DNA from: Erythroxylum novogranatense | Taxonomy: Eukaryota; Streptophyta; Magnoliopsida; Malpighiales; Erythroxylaceae | Direction: 5' to 3' | NCBI GenBank assembly: GCA_029891385.1 | Contig: CM057234.1 | Span: 18,710,350 to 18,774,349 of the forward strand | Length of the DNA: 64,000 nucleotides | Shown: positions 33,897 to 45,904 of the stretch, piece after piece | Layout: each line of letters opens with the position of its first letter | How positions within the stretch are numbered: position 1 is the stretch's first letter | Translations under genes and position numbers: made by a program | Notes under the pieces: generated by a model | What the model was told of the DNA's origin: nothing | Seen by the model: only the letters and a program-made list of their open reading frames with translations | The model's database searches: none

Positions 33897-34655
33897 CTGA
33901 ATATATTATCTCATTATTATATACATTAACATCTAACGATTGCTAGCATATGGTACCTTTAGATATATCATCATTCTTTGTATATGTTTTTAGGCACTAT
34001 TCTCGGAAAATCTTGAAATAATTTATCAAAGGAAGACTCATGGTTTAGTCTTACTCATTCTAAATCTATCTAATAATTTTGTAATTTAGCTAGATTGAGA
34101 TAACCATAATTTTATGGAGCTTTTATCCCTTCGAATCTCCATTTTTGATATTTTCTTGACAACATCCAAAATTTTCATATAAAATTTAATTCTAAAAAAG
34201 GTCTTTAGCTTGTTCATATTATGCATATTCTTTGTAACAATTAGCATATCATCCACATGTGGTAGTAGACAAATAAAAGATCTATCATCAAAACTCTTAA
34301 AATATACATAATAATTATAATGATATCTCCTTTGGTCAATTTGAATTATGTAGAAGTCAAAACTTTTATACCATCATCATGGAGATTGTTTCAACGTATA
34401 AAGCATCTTCTCCAATTTACACAATTTATACTACTTTTTAGGTTAGCTAAGTCCTTTAGACCACTCCATATAAAATTTCTCCTCTAAGTCACCATAAAAA
34501 TAGTTTTTTTTTAAATCTATCTGCTCCAGATACATACACAAACTAACTATTAATGCCATTAAAATCCTAATAAAGCTATGATGAACAACTATAGGAAATA
34601 TTTCATCATAATTAATACCCTTATATTGTGTGTACACTTATACCACTAGACGAGT

Positions 34656-34970
34656 CTTAAACTCTTTTTCTTCTTTTTCTATTATTTTTGGCTTCCTCTT
34701 GTATACCTACTTGCATCTTATTGACCTCTTCCCTTTGACAAACTGCACTAACCTCCATGTCTAATTTTTGTGCGAGGACTTCACCTCCTCTATCATAACT
34801 CCCATCCATTTATCCTTCTTTTGATTGTTAATACCCTCTTAAAAGTTTGCCAAATCCTCTTTACTTATGAAGAGTGCAAAAGATATCAAATCTTCTTAAC
34901 TATACCTATTTGGTAGCCTATTATTACACATTACTCTATCTGTGAATATTTTCTTTATACTCTTTTACTA
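34656..34970 (-). repeat. Copia segment duplicated at 36811-37125 (copy 1)
   Basis: The 315-bp segment and its second copy differ at about nine positions by eye, with no indel noted. Copy 1 lies in its natural place inside the copia relic. Confidence 0.9.
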
Positions 34971-35070
34971 AGATAATTTTTAACTAGATATTTTAGTCTC
35001 TTTTAAGTATATTATAGGCTTATTTAATTGCAAATGTACCACCTTTGTACTACCCTTTGTTGATCCTGAC

Positions 35071-35086
35071 ACGTTCTCTTTGTGCA
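35071..35086. repeat. Left target-site duplication of the SINE
   Basis: ACGTTCTCTTTGTGCA, matching 35321-35336 (ACATTCTCTTTGTACA) with two differences. Confidence 0.7.
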
Positions 35087-35320
35087 TATATATATATTTT
35101 TTGGTTACCCACGAGGTGTCCTAGGAAGATCCCAACTATGAGAAGGCACCTTTAAGTTATCCACTCTCAGACTAATCCCCGCTCGAGCTAGATAGGTCCC
35201 TTGCGGGAGGTAAAACTCTGGCCCCAACTTTTAAACGGATGCATATATAAGAGCGGTTCGAACCAGCGACCTCACTTAAGCCAAAAGAGTTCCTTATCAA
35301 CTCACCTACGCCTTGGGGTT
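35087..35320 (-). mobile_element. tRNA-derived SINE
   Basis: On the reverse strand the 5' part carries a tRNA-like Pol III promoter: an A-box-like TAGGTGAGTTGATAAGGA (35291-35308 in forward coordinates) and a B box GGTTCGAACC (35255-35264). It continues into a non-tRNA body and ends in an A/T-rich tail (CCAAAAAATATATATATA). It is flanked by 16-bp duplications at 35071-35086 and 35321-35336. It interrupts the copia relic cleanly. I do not assign it to a named SINE family. Confidence 0.8.
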
Positions 35321-36260
35321 ACATTCTCTTTGTACATTTGCTTCAACATTATGTTATTCATCAAATACTACATCCCTACGAGTCACCATCTTCTTTGATC
35401 TTAGGTTCCAAAATATGTATCCCTTTACACCATTAAGGTAGTCAATATATATATATGTTTATTGAATTTGGAATAAGCTTGGATCTCTTATCACTGAGTA
35501 TGTCATGTAAGAAGGATAACTACAAATTTTCATTGACGGAAGTATACTTTACTTCTTATCCATACTTCCTTTGTCAGTCTCTCATCCAATAAGGTTCATT
35601 GTGATCTATTAATGATGTAATACATCATAATAACTACTTCCTCCTTAAAAATTTTAGGGAGCCATTCATTTAGTCTCAAACACTTATCCTTTTTAGTTAT
35701 AGATATGTTCATTCCTCTAAAAAAATTGTCATTATGGCATAATATTTCCTAAATTATGTAGTGTCTTTAAATCTCATGCTCCTTATAGAATTTTTGTAAT
35801 TATGAACCCATTTGCTCAATTTCGTTGTTTGATTTCAAATAATTAATTTTTTCTATCTACTTAATTCTCTACCTCAACCTTCCACACCTCAAACTTTATA
35901 AAGACCTCGAATTTATGCTTCATGAAATATACCTAAAATTTTCTTAAAACTCATAAATGAGTGTCACAAAGTAATGAAATTCACCTAACAACAACTCTTT
36001 AATATGACCCATATTTTAATATGTAAATAGTCTATAATTCCCTTGGTTTTGTACTTGCCCACCTTGAATGTCACCTTAGACTATTTTCCAAAAACGTACA
36101 ACTTGTAGAAATCTAACTTATATTGTTTAACACCCTTCAATAGGCTCCTTTTATAAAGTTATGTCATCCTTTATTTACTAAGATGACCTAATCATGTGTG
36201 TCATAATAAAGTTGGGCCATCTCTATGTATAATTATACTTTTCAGATGTTTTATACTAGT

Positions 36261-36810
36261 GTTTTTCATCATATCAATGTTACAAAAAATCCAATGTTAC
36301 ATGATCGAAGCAATAAGCATATAGATACAAGGTATTGTTTCATTTAACAATGTATAATCAATAAGGAAGTAGAGTTGAAGTATGTGAAAATTCAAGATCA
36401 AGTTCAATATTTTCACAAAATATTAAAGCTTGAAGATCTTAGAAGATTAAGAGTAAGATTTGACATGATGAAAATTTCTCAAATTAAGGGATCTTAAGAG
36501 TAACAATTTTAAAATATTAAATTACAACTATGATAGTATGATGTTATAATTAAATAATGTGAATTAATTAAAGAATATTTTTGTAATTATGAAAATCTTA
36601 TAATATTAATTAAGTCATATATATTTATATTTATAGTATTTTCACAAATATAAAATTAACAACTCTATGAAAATCATAGTTCATTTTGTAATACTTAGAG
36701 GTGCTTAGTTGATGGGTTTGAGAAGAGGTTATTAGGTAAAAAATGAAAAGTGAGTGGTTGGTTATTGATTATCATTATAGGGGCAATAATTTGATATCTC
36801 ACTTTTGGGA
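36261..36810. other. AT-rich non-coding DNA
   Basis: Nothing recognisable between the copia relic and the duplicated segment. Confidence 0.4.
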
Positions 36811-37125
36811 GATAAGTCTTAAACTCTTTTTCTTCTTTTTCTACTATTTTTGGCTTCCTCTTGTATACCTACTTGCATCTTATTGACCTCTTCCCTTTGA
36901 CAAACTGCACTAACTTCCATGTCTAATTTTTGTGCGAGGACTTCACCTCCTCCATCATAACTCCCATCCATTTATCCTTCTTTTAATTGTTAATACCCTC
37001 TTAAAAGTTTGCCAAATTCTCTTTACTTATGAAGAGTGCAAAAGATATCAAATCTTCTTAACTATAGCTATTTGGTAGCCTAATATTACACCTTACTCTA
37101 TCTGTGAATATTTTCTTTATACTCT
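36811..37125 (-). repeat. Copia segment duplicated at 34656-34970 (copy 2)
   Basis: This copy ends abruptly against LINE sequence at 37126-37127, while copy 1 runs on into further copia DNA. Confidence 0.9.
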
Positions 37126-37126
37126 T

Positions 37127-37279
37127 CCTGGTAGACATATCACGGATAATATTATTATAGCCCAGAAGGTCATCCATACGATGTGTAAGAAAAAGGGAAA
37201 GACTGGATACCTCGCAATTAAGGTTGACCTTGAGAAAGCTTATGACCGGCTTCATTGGGAGTTTATCCTGAGCATTCCC
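37127..37279 (+). repeat. Misplaced direct duplication of LINE RT segment 37577-37729
   Basis: Both start CCTGGTAGACATATCAC and run through GACCTTGAGAAAGCTTATGA to the codons for WEFILS, with only a few substitutions and a one-base indel in the A-run. Confidence 0.88.
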
Positions 37280-38787
37280 AATAAGGCCCCAGGAATTGAT
37301 GGCTTTAATGCTTTATTTTTCCAGAATCAATGGGGTAAGGTTGGACCCTCTATGGTGAATTTCCTTCAACATATCTTTTCTCAGACACGTTGGGAAGCCG
37401 ACTTAAATCATACTATTCTGATCCTGATCCCTAAAAACCCCTCCCCGACTAAAATGGCGCATTTCCGTCCCATTAGCCTCTGCAATGTTCTCTATAAAGT
37501 CATTTCCAAAATTGTGGTGAACCGCTTAAAGCCTCTAATGTGGACTCTCGTGGCGGAGACTCAATGCAGCTTCATTCCTGGTAGACATATCACAGATAAT
37601 ATTATTATAGCCCAGAAGGTCATCCATACGATGCGTAAGAAAAAAGGGAAGACTGGATACTTCGCAATTAAGGTTGACCTTGAGAAAGCTTATGACCGGC
37701 TCCGTTGGGAGTTTATCTTAAGCACCTTGCAGAATATTAGATTGCTAAGGGAGCTTATCAACATTATCATGCAGCGAGTGACTACCATTATCATGCAAGT
37801 TGCTTGGCAGGGCAGTTGGACTTCCCCTTTTAACCCCTCCCGGGGTCTTCGTCAAGGAGACCTGCTTTCGCCTTACTTTGTTGTTCTGTGCATGGAACGT
37901 CTAAGTCATAGCATATCCCAGGCAATGGAGCACAGTTCCTGGAAACCGGTTAGGTTGAGTGCTAATGGGCCCCCCATCTCCTATTTGTTGTTTGCTGATG
38001 ATCTGATCCTTTTCGCTGAAGCTACGGAAGCACAAGTTCACTTAATATCCAACACTTAAGAGGTGTTTTGTGCAGCTTCTGGGCAGAAAGTTAATGTTGA
38101 CAAAACCAGGATTTATTTCTCCCAGAATGTTGCTCCTTCTACTGCGCGCAGGATTAGCCAACTTTTACGCATTACCAGTATGAGGAATCTCGGGAGGTAC
38201 TTAGGTGTCCCCCTAATTCATGAACGTACCACGCGGAGTACCTACCAACATATTTTGGATACAACTCAAAAGAAACTTTCCAGCTGGAAGGCCAAGTCCC
38301 TTTCTTTAGCAGGGCGAGTGACACTAGCCCAATCAGTACTCGCAGCCCTTCCCCTTTACTCTATGCAAACTGTGCACCTCCCGAGGCAGCTCTGTGATGA
38401 GCTGGAACGTACCATGCACCAATTTATTTGGGGGGCTTCAGTTGAGCATTGGCCCATGCATCTAGTTAAATGGGAAGAAGTCTGTAAGCCTAAAAAAGAC
38501 GGGAGTCTTAGCCTCAAACTCATTCGGATTTCGAATGATACTCTTTTGGTGAAGCTTGGTTGGGCCTTAATAACTCGACCCACCGCTCTATGGGTCAGGC
38601 TGCAAAAAGCTAAATATCGTCTGTCTCTGGACCATATTCCCCTCACTATCGATAGGACAAGGGCTTTCGCTACTTGGAGAGATATAGCAGCTACTTGGCC
38701 TTTCGTGTGTCAAGGCTTATAGTGGGAGTTGGGGACCGAGCGGAAAATCTTATTCTAGCTGGACAATTGGTTGTCTGACTGGGGACC
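37127..38787 (+). pseudogene. LINE ORF2, RT part (left portion, chimeric)
   Basis: A long forward frame (37181-38059) followed by another (38063-38722) encode a non-LTR RT: IPNKAPGIDGFNALFFQ, FRPISLCNVLYKVISKIVVN, FIPGRHITDNIIIAQ, AIKVDLEKAYDRLRW, SRGLRQGDLLSP and the catalytic FADD (about 37995). After that come the thumb-like SLAGRVTLAQSVLAALPLYS and QFIWGA. A stop separates the two frames at 38057-38059. The first 150 bp (37127-37279) repeat 37577-37729 and stand before the IPNKAPG block, which is out of order for any RT. The LINE continues at 44512 across the inserted chromovirus. Confidence 0.88.
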
Positions 38788-38792
38788 CCTAG

Positions 38793-39898
38793 TGTAACAT
38801 CCCGTTACTGTTAGCAAGGGCATTATGGTAGTATTGGGTCAGACTGATAGGTTTCATTGCATTCACTGATTGAGCATGTTACTGGCCTCTAATTATAGAG
38901 GAACAGGTTTCTTGCATATGCATTTATTCATAGGTACATGCATTCATGATTTTCCGGTATTTTAATTGTGATTATGAATTGATTGGATTGTGAACTGGAG
39001 AATGACTGAATTGACTGAATTATGATTGATTGAGAAAATTAGGAGTAATTGGGCTCGAATAATTGATTTAGAATAGTTTAAGAGTGATTGACTATTGATA
39101 GTGACTTATAGGAAAATTTTGGGAAATTTGGGAGAAAATGCCCGGACCGGAAATTTTGAAGTGACAGACCGATTGACTGTATAGTACTGAAAGGATTGTC
39201 CAATGGCAATGGGAAAAATTAGAATTATACTGTTAGGAAATTAAAATGTTGAGCCATTGAAATTTGGAGACTGAAATTTGGACTGATTTAGAGATCTATG
39301 TCTATAAATAGCTAAGTTTGAATGTGGGAAATTACCTAAGGCATTTCTTCTTCTCTCCCACGGTGATCTTCGATCTCTTCCATTGGTGAGGATTCTTGAT
39401 CTTTCTATGGTTTCTTCTCATTATGCTAGCCTAACTGGTTTATTGTGATTGATGAAGGTTGAGAAGGATTTGGAGTGGGTTATTGTTGATTTTGAAAGAT
39501 TTAGGGTTTACGGAGATTTACGGTGATTTGTGGAATTGATCTTCGATTGGTAAGTTTTAATGGCTTTAATGTTGTTATTACTGGTTGTTTGAGTGTTAAT
39601 GGCATTTATTGTGTGAGATTGAGTAGTTAGGGTGTTAAATGTTGAGTTTAAATAGCATTAATGGCAGAAATCAATCGGAGAAGAAGAGGAAATCCCCGCA
39701 CGTCGCGACGTCAGGTGCGGCCTCGCCGCGGCGAGAAAATATAGTGCTCGCCGTGGCGAGCGTCAATTATTTGCCGTGGCCTTTCCTCGCCTCATGGGCG
39801 CTTCAGAATGGATTGCTACGCTTGGTAGCGATCTCACTTGCCTATGCGGCGAACCATTTTACGCCACGGCAAGAGCTTCTTGGTCGCGGCGAAGGGAT
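38793..39898 (+). repeat. Left LTR, 3'-truncated
   Basis: The first 259 bp match 41890-42148. It then continues with sequence absent from the middle LTR, including a GC-rich patch with CGCGACG and GCCGCGGCGAG near 39705, and joins RT coding DNA at about 39899. Confidence 0.75.
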
Positions 39899-41878
39899 TT
39901 TCTGATTCCGTTTGGGTTGACTAATGCCCCGGCAGCCTTCATGGCTTTGATGAATAGAGTATTTCAGTCCTACCTGGATCGGTTCGTGATAGTGTTTATT
40001 GATGATATTCTGGTCTATTCGAGGAGTAGACAGGAGCACGCGTGAGCACCTAAAGATTGTTTGCGCAGTCGTGAGAGAGAGCGATTGTTCGCCAAATTCA
40101 CTAAGTGTGAATTACGGCGATGAGATTGTGTTTCGGGGCGCGTGGTGTCGGTGAGGGTATCGGTGGACCCTCACAAGATAGAGCGATTATGAGTTGGGAG
40201 ATTCCGAGAGTGTGTCGAGTTGCGGAGTTTCCTAGGATTGGCCGGATATTACCGGAGGTTCGTCGAGGGGTTTTCGTTGATCTCCGCCCCTTTGACGAAG
40301 CTATTGAGGAAGAATGTACCGTTCAGATGGTCTGAGGAGTGCCAAAAGAGCTTTGAGGAGCTGAAACATCGGTTGACTACTGCACCGGTGTTAGGCATTC
40401 CATCTTGGGACTGGAGGCTTTGTGGTTTCTGATGATGCCTCGCATCGAGGATTAGGATGTATTGATGCGGCATAGGAGAGTTATAGCGTATGCCTCGAGG
40501 CAGTTGAGGTCTCACGAGGTGAAGTATCCGAGGCATGACTTGGAGTTAGCAGCAGTTGTATTTGCTCTGAAGATCTGGAGACATTATCTGTATGGTGAGA
40601 CGTTCCAGATCTTCACTGATCATAAGAGTCTCAGATATCTGTTGATTCAGAGAGAGCTCAATTTGAGACAGAGGAGATGGATAGAGATTCTTGAAGGACT
40701 ATGATCGCGCGATTGAATATCATCCAGGAAGGCCAATGTGGTGGCGATGCCTTTGAGTAGGAGGTCGTATGGTAATCTGACTTAGGTTCGAGTTTCGAGG
40801 TTACAGTGCGATTGATTGAGAGCTCTTAATGTACAGATAGATTTGGGTCAGGATGGAGCTTTGATTGCTACTCTGAGGCTGAGGCCGATGTTACATGATA
40901 GGATCCGGAGAGTTCAGGATCAAGACCCAGTGTTAGTGAGACTGATTGAGAGAGTCCAGGCAGGTACTGATTCATAGTTTGAGTTGAGATATGGGACTTT
41001 ATGGATGGGACAGAGACTGTGTGTGCCAGATGTTGATGATTTGAGACGGGAGATCCTAGAGGAGGCACACGTAGCTGCCTATGCTATGCATCCTGGTACG
41101 ACCAAGATGTATAATACTCTGAGACAGCATTTTTGGTGGCCTGGTATGAAGAGGCAAGTGATCGAGTATTTGGCACTGATCGAGTTTGCATATAATAACC
41201 AGTATCAGAGTAGTATTGGGATGACACCGTATGAGGCCTTGTATGGGAGGTCGTGTAGATCGTCACTGTATTGGGATGAAGAGGGTATGAGATCGATTGA
41301 GGGTCCTGAGCTGATTCAGGACACATTGGATAAAATACAGATTGATTCTGAGTCGCATCGCGCGGCTCGGTGATGCATGTGAAAAGCTATGTGGATCAAA
41401 GATCGGCGAGAGATGGAGTCAGATGTAGGTGATAGAGTATTTCTCGAGTGTCTCCTTGGAAAGAATATCGAGGTTTGGCCGTAAGGGCAAGTTGAGCCCT
41501 CGATATATCGGTGCATATGAGATCCTTGAGAGGATAGGACCGTTGGCTTACAGATTGGCGTTACCGAGTGAGATGTCCCATATGCATGACGTGTTTCATG
41601 TTTGTATGCTCCGACGGTACCGTTCAGACCGGACGCATGTGATTCCGGCTCAGGAGATTGAGGTAGCCAGTGATTTCACCTATGTTGAGGAGCCGGTACA
41701 GATTATTGGATCACGGGTCAAGCAATTACAGAACAGGGTGATTCCATTGGTGAAAGTCCTTTGGAAGAACCACTCTTCTGAGGAAGCTACATGGGAAACT
41801 GAGGAGCATATGAGGAGTCAGTATCTTCATTTATTCGATCGGACAGGTATTAAATTTCGAGGACGAAATTTTTATTAG
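39899..41878 (+). pseudogene. Chromovirus pol: RT, RNase H, partial integrase, chromodomain
   Basis: Forward frames in several phases: RT palm [14 protein letters not shown] and catalytic FIDDILVYS (about 39990-40020), RT thumb RSFLGLAGYYRRFVEGFS (40220-), RNase H with [15 protein letters not shown] and [10 protein letters not shown] (40525-40640), integrase zinc-finger half HPGTTKMYNTLRQHFWWPGM (41090-). The catalytic integrase core is missing: WPGMKRQVIEY jumps to IEFAYNNQYQSSIGMTPYEA. The C-terminus has GPLAYRLALP, MHDVFHVCMLRRY and a chromodomain-like block VKVLWKNHSSEEATWE. Frameshifts occur near 40045, 40130-40220, 40430 and 40705. Confidence 0.88.
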
Positions 41879-41889
41879 GAGGGGTGAAT

Positions 41890-43009
41890 TGTAACATCCC
41901 GTTACTGTTAGCAAGGGTATTATGGTAGTATTGGGTCAGACTGATAGGTTTCATTGCATTCACTGATTGAGCATGTTACTGGCCTCTAATTATAGAGGAA
42001 CAGGTTTCTTGCATATGCATTTATTCAGAGGTACATGCATTCATGATTTTCCGGCATTTTAATTGTGATTATGAATTGATTGGATTGTGAACTGAAGAAT
42101 GACTGAACTGACTGAATTATGATTGATTGAGAAAATTAGGAGTAATTGAATGTGACCTAAGTTGCTATTATCACTGAAAAGAGCCTCGAGCTCGAACACT
42201 GTACTGACCGGGCCTCGAGCCCGAGTGGAGAAATCCCTGACGCGTCCCCCCACTGAACACTGACTGAGCACTTGGGCACAACACTGAATAACTGGAAAAG
42301 AGTCTCATATGCATTGTATACACATGACTGATTGAATTGCAAACTTACTGAATTGTGTGATGACATGAGAGATTGCAAATTGTTACATGCTACTGTAAAC
42401 TGTTTCATGATTTACTGTAAATTGTGATATGATATCAGTAAACTGTTATATACTATTGTAAATTGCTATTTGATCGCAAGCTGTTATAGACTCACGTGAA
42501 TTGTTATATAATACCGTTAATTGACTATTCTTGTGCGTCTGTTGTCACATAATTTGCGTAATGCATGATTTGAGTAAACCATCGATGATGGTTTCTCCGA
42601 GTTCATAAACTCAAAATTGCATCTAATTTTTCAGGATCGATATAGTAGACCCCAGCTCAGGAGATAGTCTTTTCTGTCGTCTTGGCGTCTTTGGCAAGAG
42701 AAGCGATGACACACTGGTCGGTCAGCTGGGTTGGACTTTTGAGGATGACTTAGGATAGATGCTTGTATCAGTTTCCTTTTTGGTTTTGTTTAGGTGACTG
42801 ATAGACTTGTCTATTCTGCTACTGGATGATTGTACCAGATGATTATTTTGGATTTTAAAAGTTACTGATTTCTGATATATGGTTGTAATTATTGCGATGC
42901 CATGTGGATTATTAGTGGAATTTTCTGGTAGTGCACCTTTATCGTGGGATACGTGTCGGAGCGACCTTCGGGCGTCCCGATGTGTACCAGATGGTGAGGG
43001 GGCGCTACA
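41890..43009 (+). repeat. Middle LTR of the chromovirus (1120 bp)
   Basis: Starts TGTAACATCCCG directly after a polypurine tract (41877-41889) and ends GCGCTACA just before the primer-binding site. After base 259 it lacks the sequence found at 39052-39898, so it has an internal deletion relative to the left LTR (or the left one has an insertion). Confidence 0.85.
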
Positions 43010-43014
43010 TTAAG

Positions 43015-43026
43015 TGGTATCAGAGC
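43015..43026 (+). other. Primer-binding site of the chromovirus
   Basis: TGGTATCAGAGC, initiator tRNA-Met type, five bases after the middle LTR. Confidence 0.92.
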
Positions 43027-43099
43027 ATGATTTGGCATCTTTTGGGCATAGTGTACTTTAGGCTGGAATCACTGTAAGAATAGCATAACTGATTGGAAT

Positions 43100-44391
43100 T
43101 TTCTATTCTGTTTTAGGTCATCCGTGCTGGGAGATCGAGTTGAGTTACCAGCTGACCTGGAATCGGTAGGAGCTAGTAGGGAGTCTCCGATGCCTCATTC
43201 AGAGGAGTTGTCTCCTCGAGTTCCTGTGAGACGGAAACGGAGATATGATCAAGCTGCGTGGCGAGGCGGTTGACTTTTGGGCAAGCAACCAGGCCTGCGG
43301 AGGCGAGGATGGCTAGAGAGGACTGAGAGAGTCCTCGATCAGATGGATTGTGACCCGGATGAGCGTTTTGACTACGCGGTTTCTCTGCTACAGGGTCCTG
43401 CATATCAGTGGTGGAAGGCGTCGAGGCGGTACCACGGGCCTTACACTGTGACATGGGATGATTTTCTGAGGGCCTTCGAGGACAATTTCATGCCCAAGAT
43501 CTATCTGGAAATGAAGTTGCAGGAGTTCTTAGAGTGAGGCAGAGGCGATTGACCGTGGCCGACTATGAGTGCTGATTCAACGAGTTAGTAGTCTATGCTT
43601 CTTCATTGGTGGCTCGAGTCGACAGTGTCAACGTTTTGGGCGGACTCAATCTGGAGATCCGTACCTATTGGCGTGTCGATATGGGTAATTTTATTGGTGA
43701 GGGTGCGGCGATGAGGATAAAGCATTCTTGAGACGACATGTGGATCGAGGCGATCATGGGACGAGCATAAGAGATCGATGATGACCGAGGCGATCTTGGC
43801 AAAGGGTTCGACAAGCGACGAGTAGGCCCTTCCGATCTGCGGAGAGGGCTAAACAGGTGGTCATGGGCGAGAGGGCGATTTGTACAAAGCTGTTAGTGGT
43901 GGCGGCAATGCGAGTTTGAGCGATCTGCTCCTTTATGTGAGCATTGTGCCAAGAGACACGATGGAGAGTGTCGATGGCTATCTGAGCTGCTTGAGGTGTG
44001 GTTCGATGGACCACCTAGTGAGGAACCGCCAGAGACTTTGGGAGCCCATCTCTATATTTGGAAGATCACGACAATACCACGGTCGGTAGAGCGTGCGGTG
44101 GATCAGATGGAGAGGCCGAGGCCGAGGTCGGCGAGAGGGTCCGCATGAGATCGAGGATGCGAGCAAAGCGGCGTGGCGATCTCGAGCCAAGGTCTATGTC
44201 ATGACTCGGCAGGAGGCCCAGGATTTCCCGGATGTTGTTGCGGGTATGCTTCTTATTTCTGGTTTTGAAGCATACGCTCATGTACATTTCAGTAATCATG
44301 CAATTTCACAGTGGCAAGTAATTCACATTGAGCATTTAGACAGTCAGGAATTTGAGAAACCAACTAGGTTACTCACCTGTAACTTCCGAGC
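43100..44391 (+). pseudogene. Chromovirus gag and start of protease, broken
   Basis: The frame at 43277-43537 holds the gag capsid block WLERTERVLDQMDCDPDERF, ALLQGPAYQWWKAS-type residues and FMPKIYLEMKLQEFLE. Next is RRLTVADYE in another frame, then zinc-knuckle residues (CEHCAKRHDG, 43920-) and CLRCGSMDHLVRN (44000). The region around 44190-44260 has AQDFPDVVAGMLLISGFEAYA, like the chromovirus protease start, and then runs into unrelated sequence and the LTR end. Stops and shifts abound. Confidence 0.8.
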
Positions 44392-44511
44392 TATTGCGAT
44401 GCCATGTGGATTATTAGTGGAATTTTCTGGTAGTGTACATTTATCGTGGGATACGTGTCGGAGCGACCTTCGGGCGTCCCGATGTGTACCCTACGGTGAG
44501 GGGGCGCTACA
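44392..44511 (+). repeat. Right LTR remnant (last 120 bp)
   Basis: Matches 42890-43009 with few changes, up to the terminal TACA. Confidence 0.9.
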
Positions 44512-44516
44512 CCTAG

Positions 44517-45821
44517 TCTCTATCGTGAGTTCACCAATCCCAACCCATATACTATACGCCACCATTTCGGAATATGCCATTATAACGAGCAGTTGGCAAT
44601 GGCATATGTTCCAACAGTACCTCCCCTCCGCGATTTGCCTCGATCTTGTCGCATCCCAACCTATCCTGGCAAATACTGATGAGGATACTCTCCTTTGGGG
44701 CCTACTAAAAATGGGAGATTTACAACGACATCCGTGTATGCTCTTATCGTGGGTCAACCCTCGTCCAATGATAGCCGAATGTGGGAGTTAATCTGGAAGT
44801 GGGCTAGACCCCAAAAAATTCAAGCCTTCCCGTGGTTACTAATCAAACAAAAGCTTATGACCAACCACCAACGAGTGGCTCGTCATCTCACTCTGGACAA
44901 CAAGTGCCCGTTCTGCAATCAAGAGGAGACCATCTTACATGCCTTTCGAGATTGTTCGCAAGTCAAAACCTTCTGGGGCAAGTTTTCACCGAAAGTGGTT
45001 AACCCCGACTTTTTTTTGTCTGACGTAGTGTCTTGGGTGATTGCCAATCTCACAACCCACATTCAAGTTCACCAGTGTCTGTGGGCTACTTTTTATGGAG
45101 TAGCCTGCTAGTTCCTGTGGAAGTGGAGGAATCGTAGCATTGTTTAGGAGTACTTTTAGTAGCCTGTAGAAGGTCACCACACCGTTCTAGATTACGTTAA
45201 CTGGATTTACAGAGCGAGAACAGTGAAAATGAGTGTTTTTGGAGGCCCCGGGGTAGTAGCGGACCCACAGTTAGGGTGGTCCAAGTCGCCGTTGGGTCAA
45301 ACTTAATACAAACGGAGCAATTAAGTAAGGTCAACCCCTAACTACTGCAGGAGGTTTGATACGGGACTGCAAGGGCCAGTAGTGTGGTGGATTTCTTCAT
45401 CGGATTGGCAGAAGCTCACCTCTTGAGACCGAACTTTAGGGAGTCCAATCGAGTCTCCAACTGGCTTGGAGCCTCGGTTATCGATGTCTCATTCTTGAAG
45501 TCGACTCCCTCGAGATGATCAATATTCTTTCTATTTCTCATTGCCCATAAACTGACTAGTATGTTTTGGTGGCAGGTATCAGGAGTCTCCTACGTCAATC
45601 CTGAGAGGTGCAGCTCTAGTACGTGTATCGAGAAGACAACCAGAGTGCAGATAATCTGGCCTCCCTTGCAAAATTTGCTAGTCCTAGCCTACATTTCATT
45701 CCGGAGCCTCCGACTTTAGTATGGGCCCACATGCAACGTGATCATCACGGATTTTTGTCTCATAGACACTGTATTAGTTAGGACGGTCGAGTTTGTTTTC
45801 TTTCCTTTGTAAAAAAAAAAA
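44517..45821 (+). pseudogene. LINE ORF2 C-terminal part, RNase H, 3' UTR and poly(A)
   Basis: After the CCTAG duplication the LINE frame resumes. At 44695-45111 is the zf-RVT domain (LIWKWARPQKIQAFPWLLIK and CPFCNQEETILHAFRDC). Further on, broken frames resemble the L1 RNase H domain (VVDFFIGLAEAHLL, SYVNPE) up to about 45720. The element ends in an 11-base A run at 45811-45821 after TTTCCTTTGT. No target duplication was found at either end, in keeping with the chimeric left end. Confidence 0.85.
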
Positions 45822-45904
45822 CAACCGCGCAAAGCAACTCTCGAAGAAACCACAGCTACAGGTGGAACAGGGGCTGTAAGAAGGTTCAGGACTGGTCGGG
45901 GGTT

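Larger units (their letters stand above)
33950..36260 (-). pseudogene. Ty1-copia relic (integrase C-terminus to RT)
   Basis: Reverse strand: near 35380-35440 a block like NGVKGYIFWN and KKMVTRRDVVFDE (copia integrase C-terminus), near 34640-34900 KEDLANF, KWMGVM and the start of RT, at 34443-34637 QYKGINYDEIFPIV and LEQIDLKKNYFYGDLEEKFY (RT QLDVKTAFLHGDLEE block), and near 34250 HVDDMLIV (YVDD box). Stops and frameshifts throughout. It is a different lineage from the element at 17977-33365. A SINE (35087-35320) lies inside it, and 34656-34970 is present again at 36811-37125. Confidence 0.75.
38793..44511 (+). mobile_element. Rearranged Ty3-gypsy chromovirus (LTR-pol-LTR-gag-LTR)
   Basis: Outer ends are TGTAACATCCCG at 38793 and GGGGCGCTACA at 44511, flanked by identical CCTAG at 38788-38792 and 44512-44516. 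Inside are: LTR start (38793 to about 39898), pol without gag (39899-41878), a complete-ended middle LTR (41890-43009), primer-binding site (43015-43026), gag without pol (about 43100-44391), and the last 120 bp of an LTR (44392-44511). The chromodomain-like tail and the FRGRNF 3' end put it with plant chromoviruses of Tekay/Del type (inference). The LINE frame resumes at the right edge. Confidence 0.9.

Noticed and set aside
35255..35308. Possible tRNA gene on the reverse strand
   Set aside because: A and B boxes are present but no cloverleaf can be formed; a SINE fits better.
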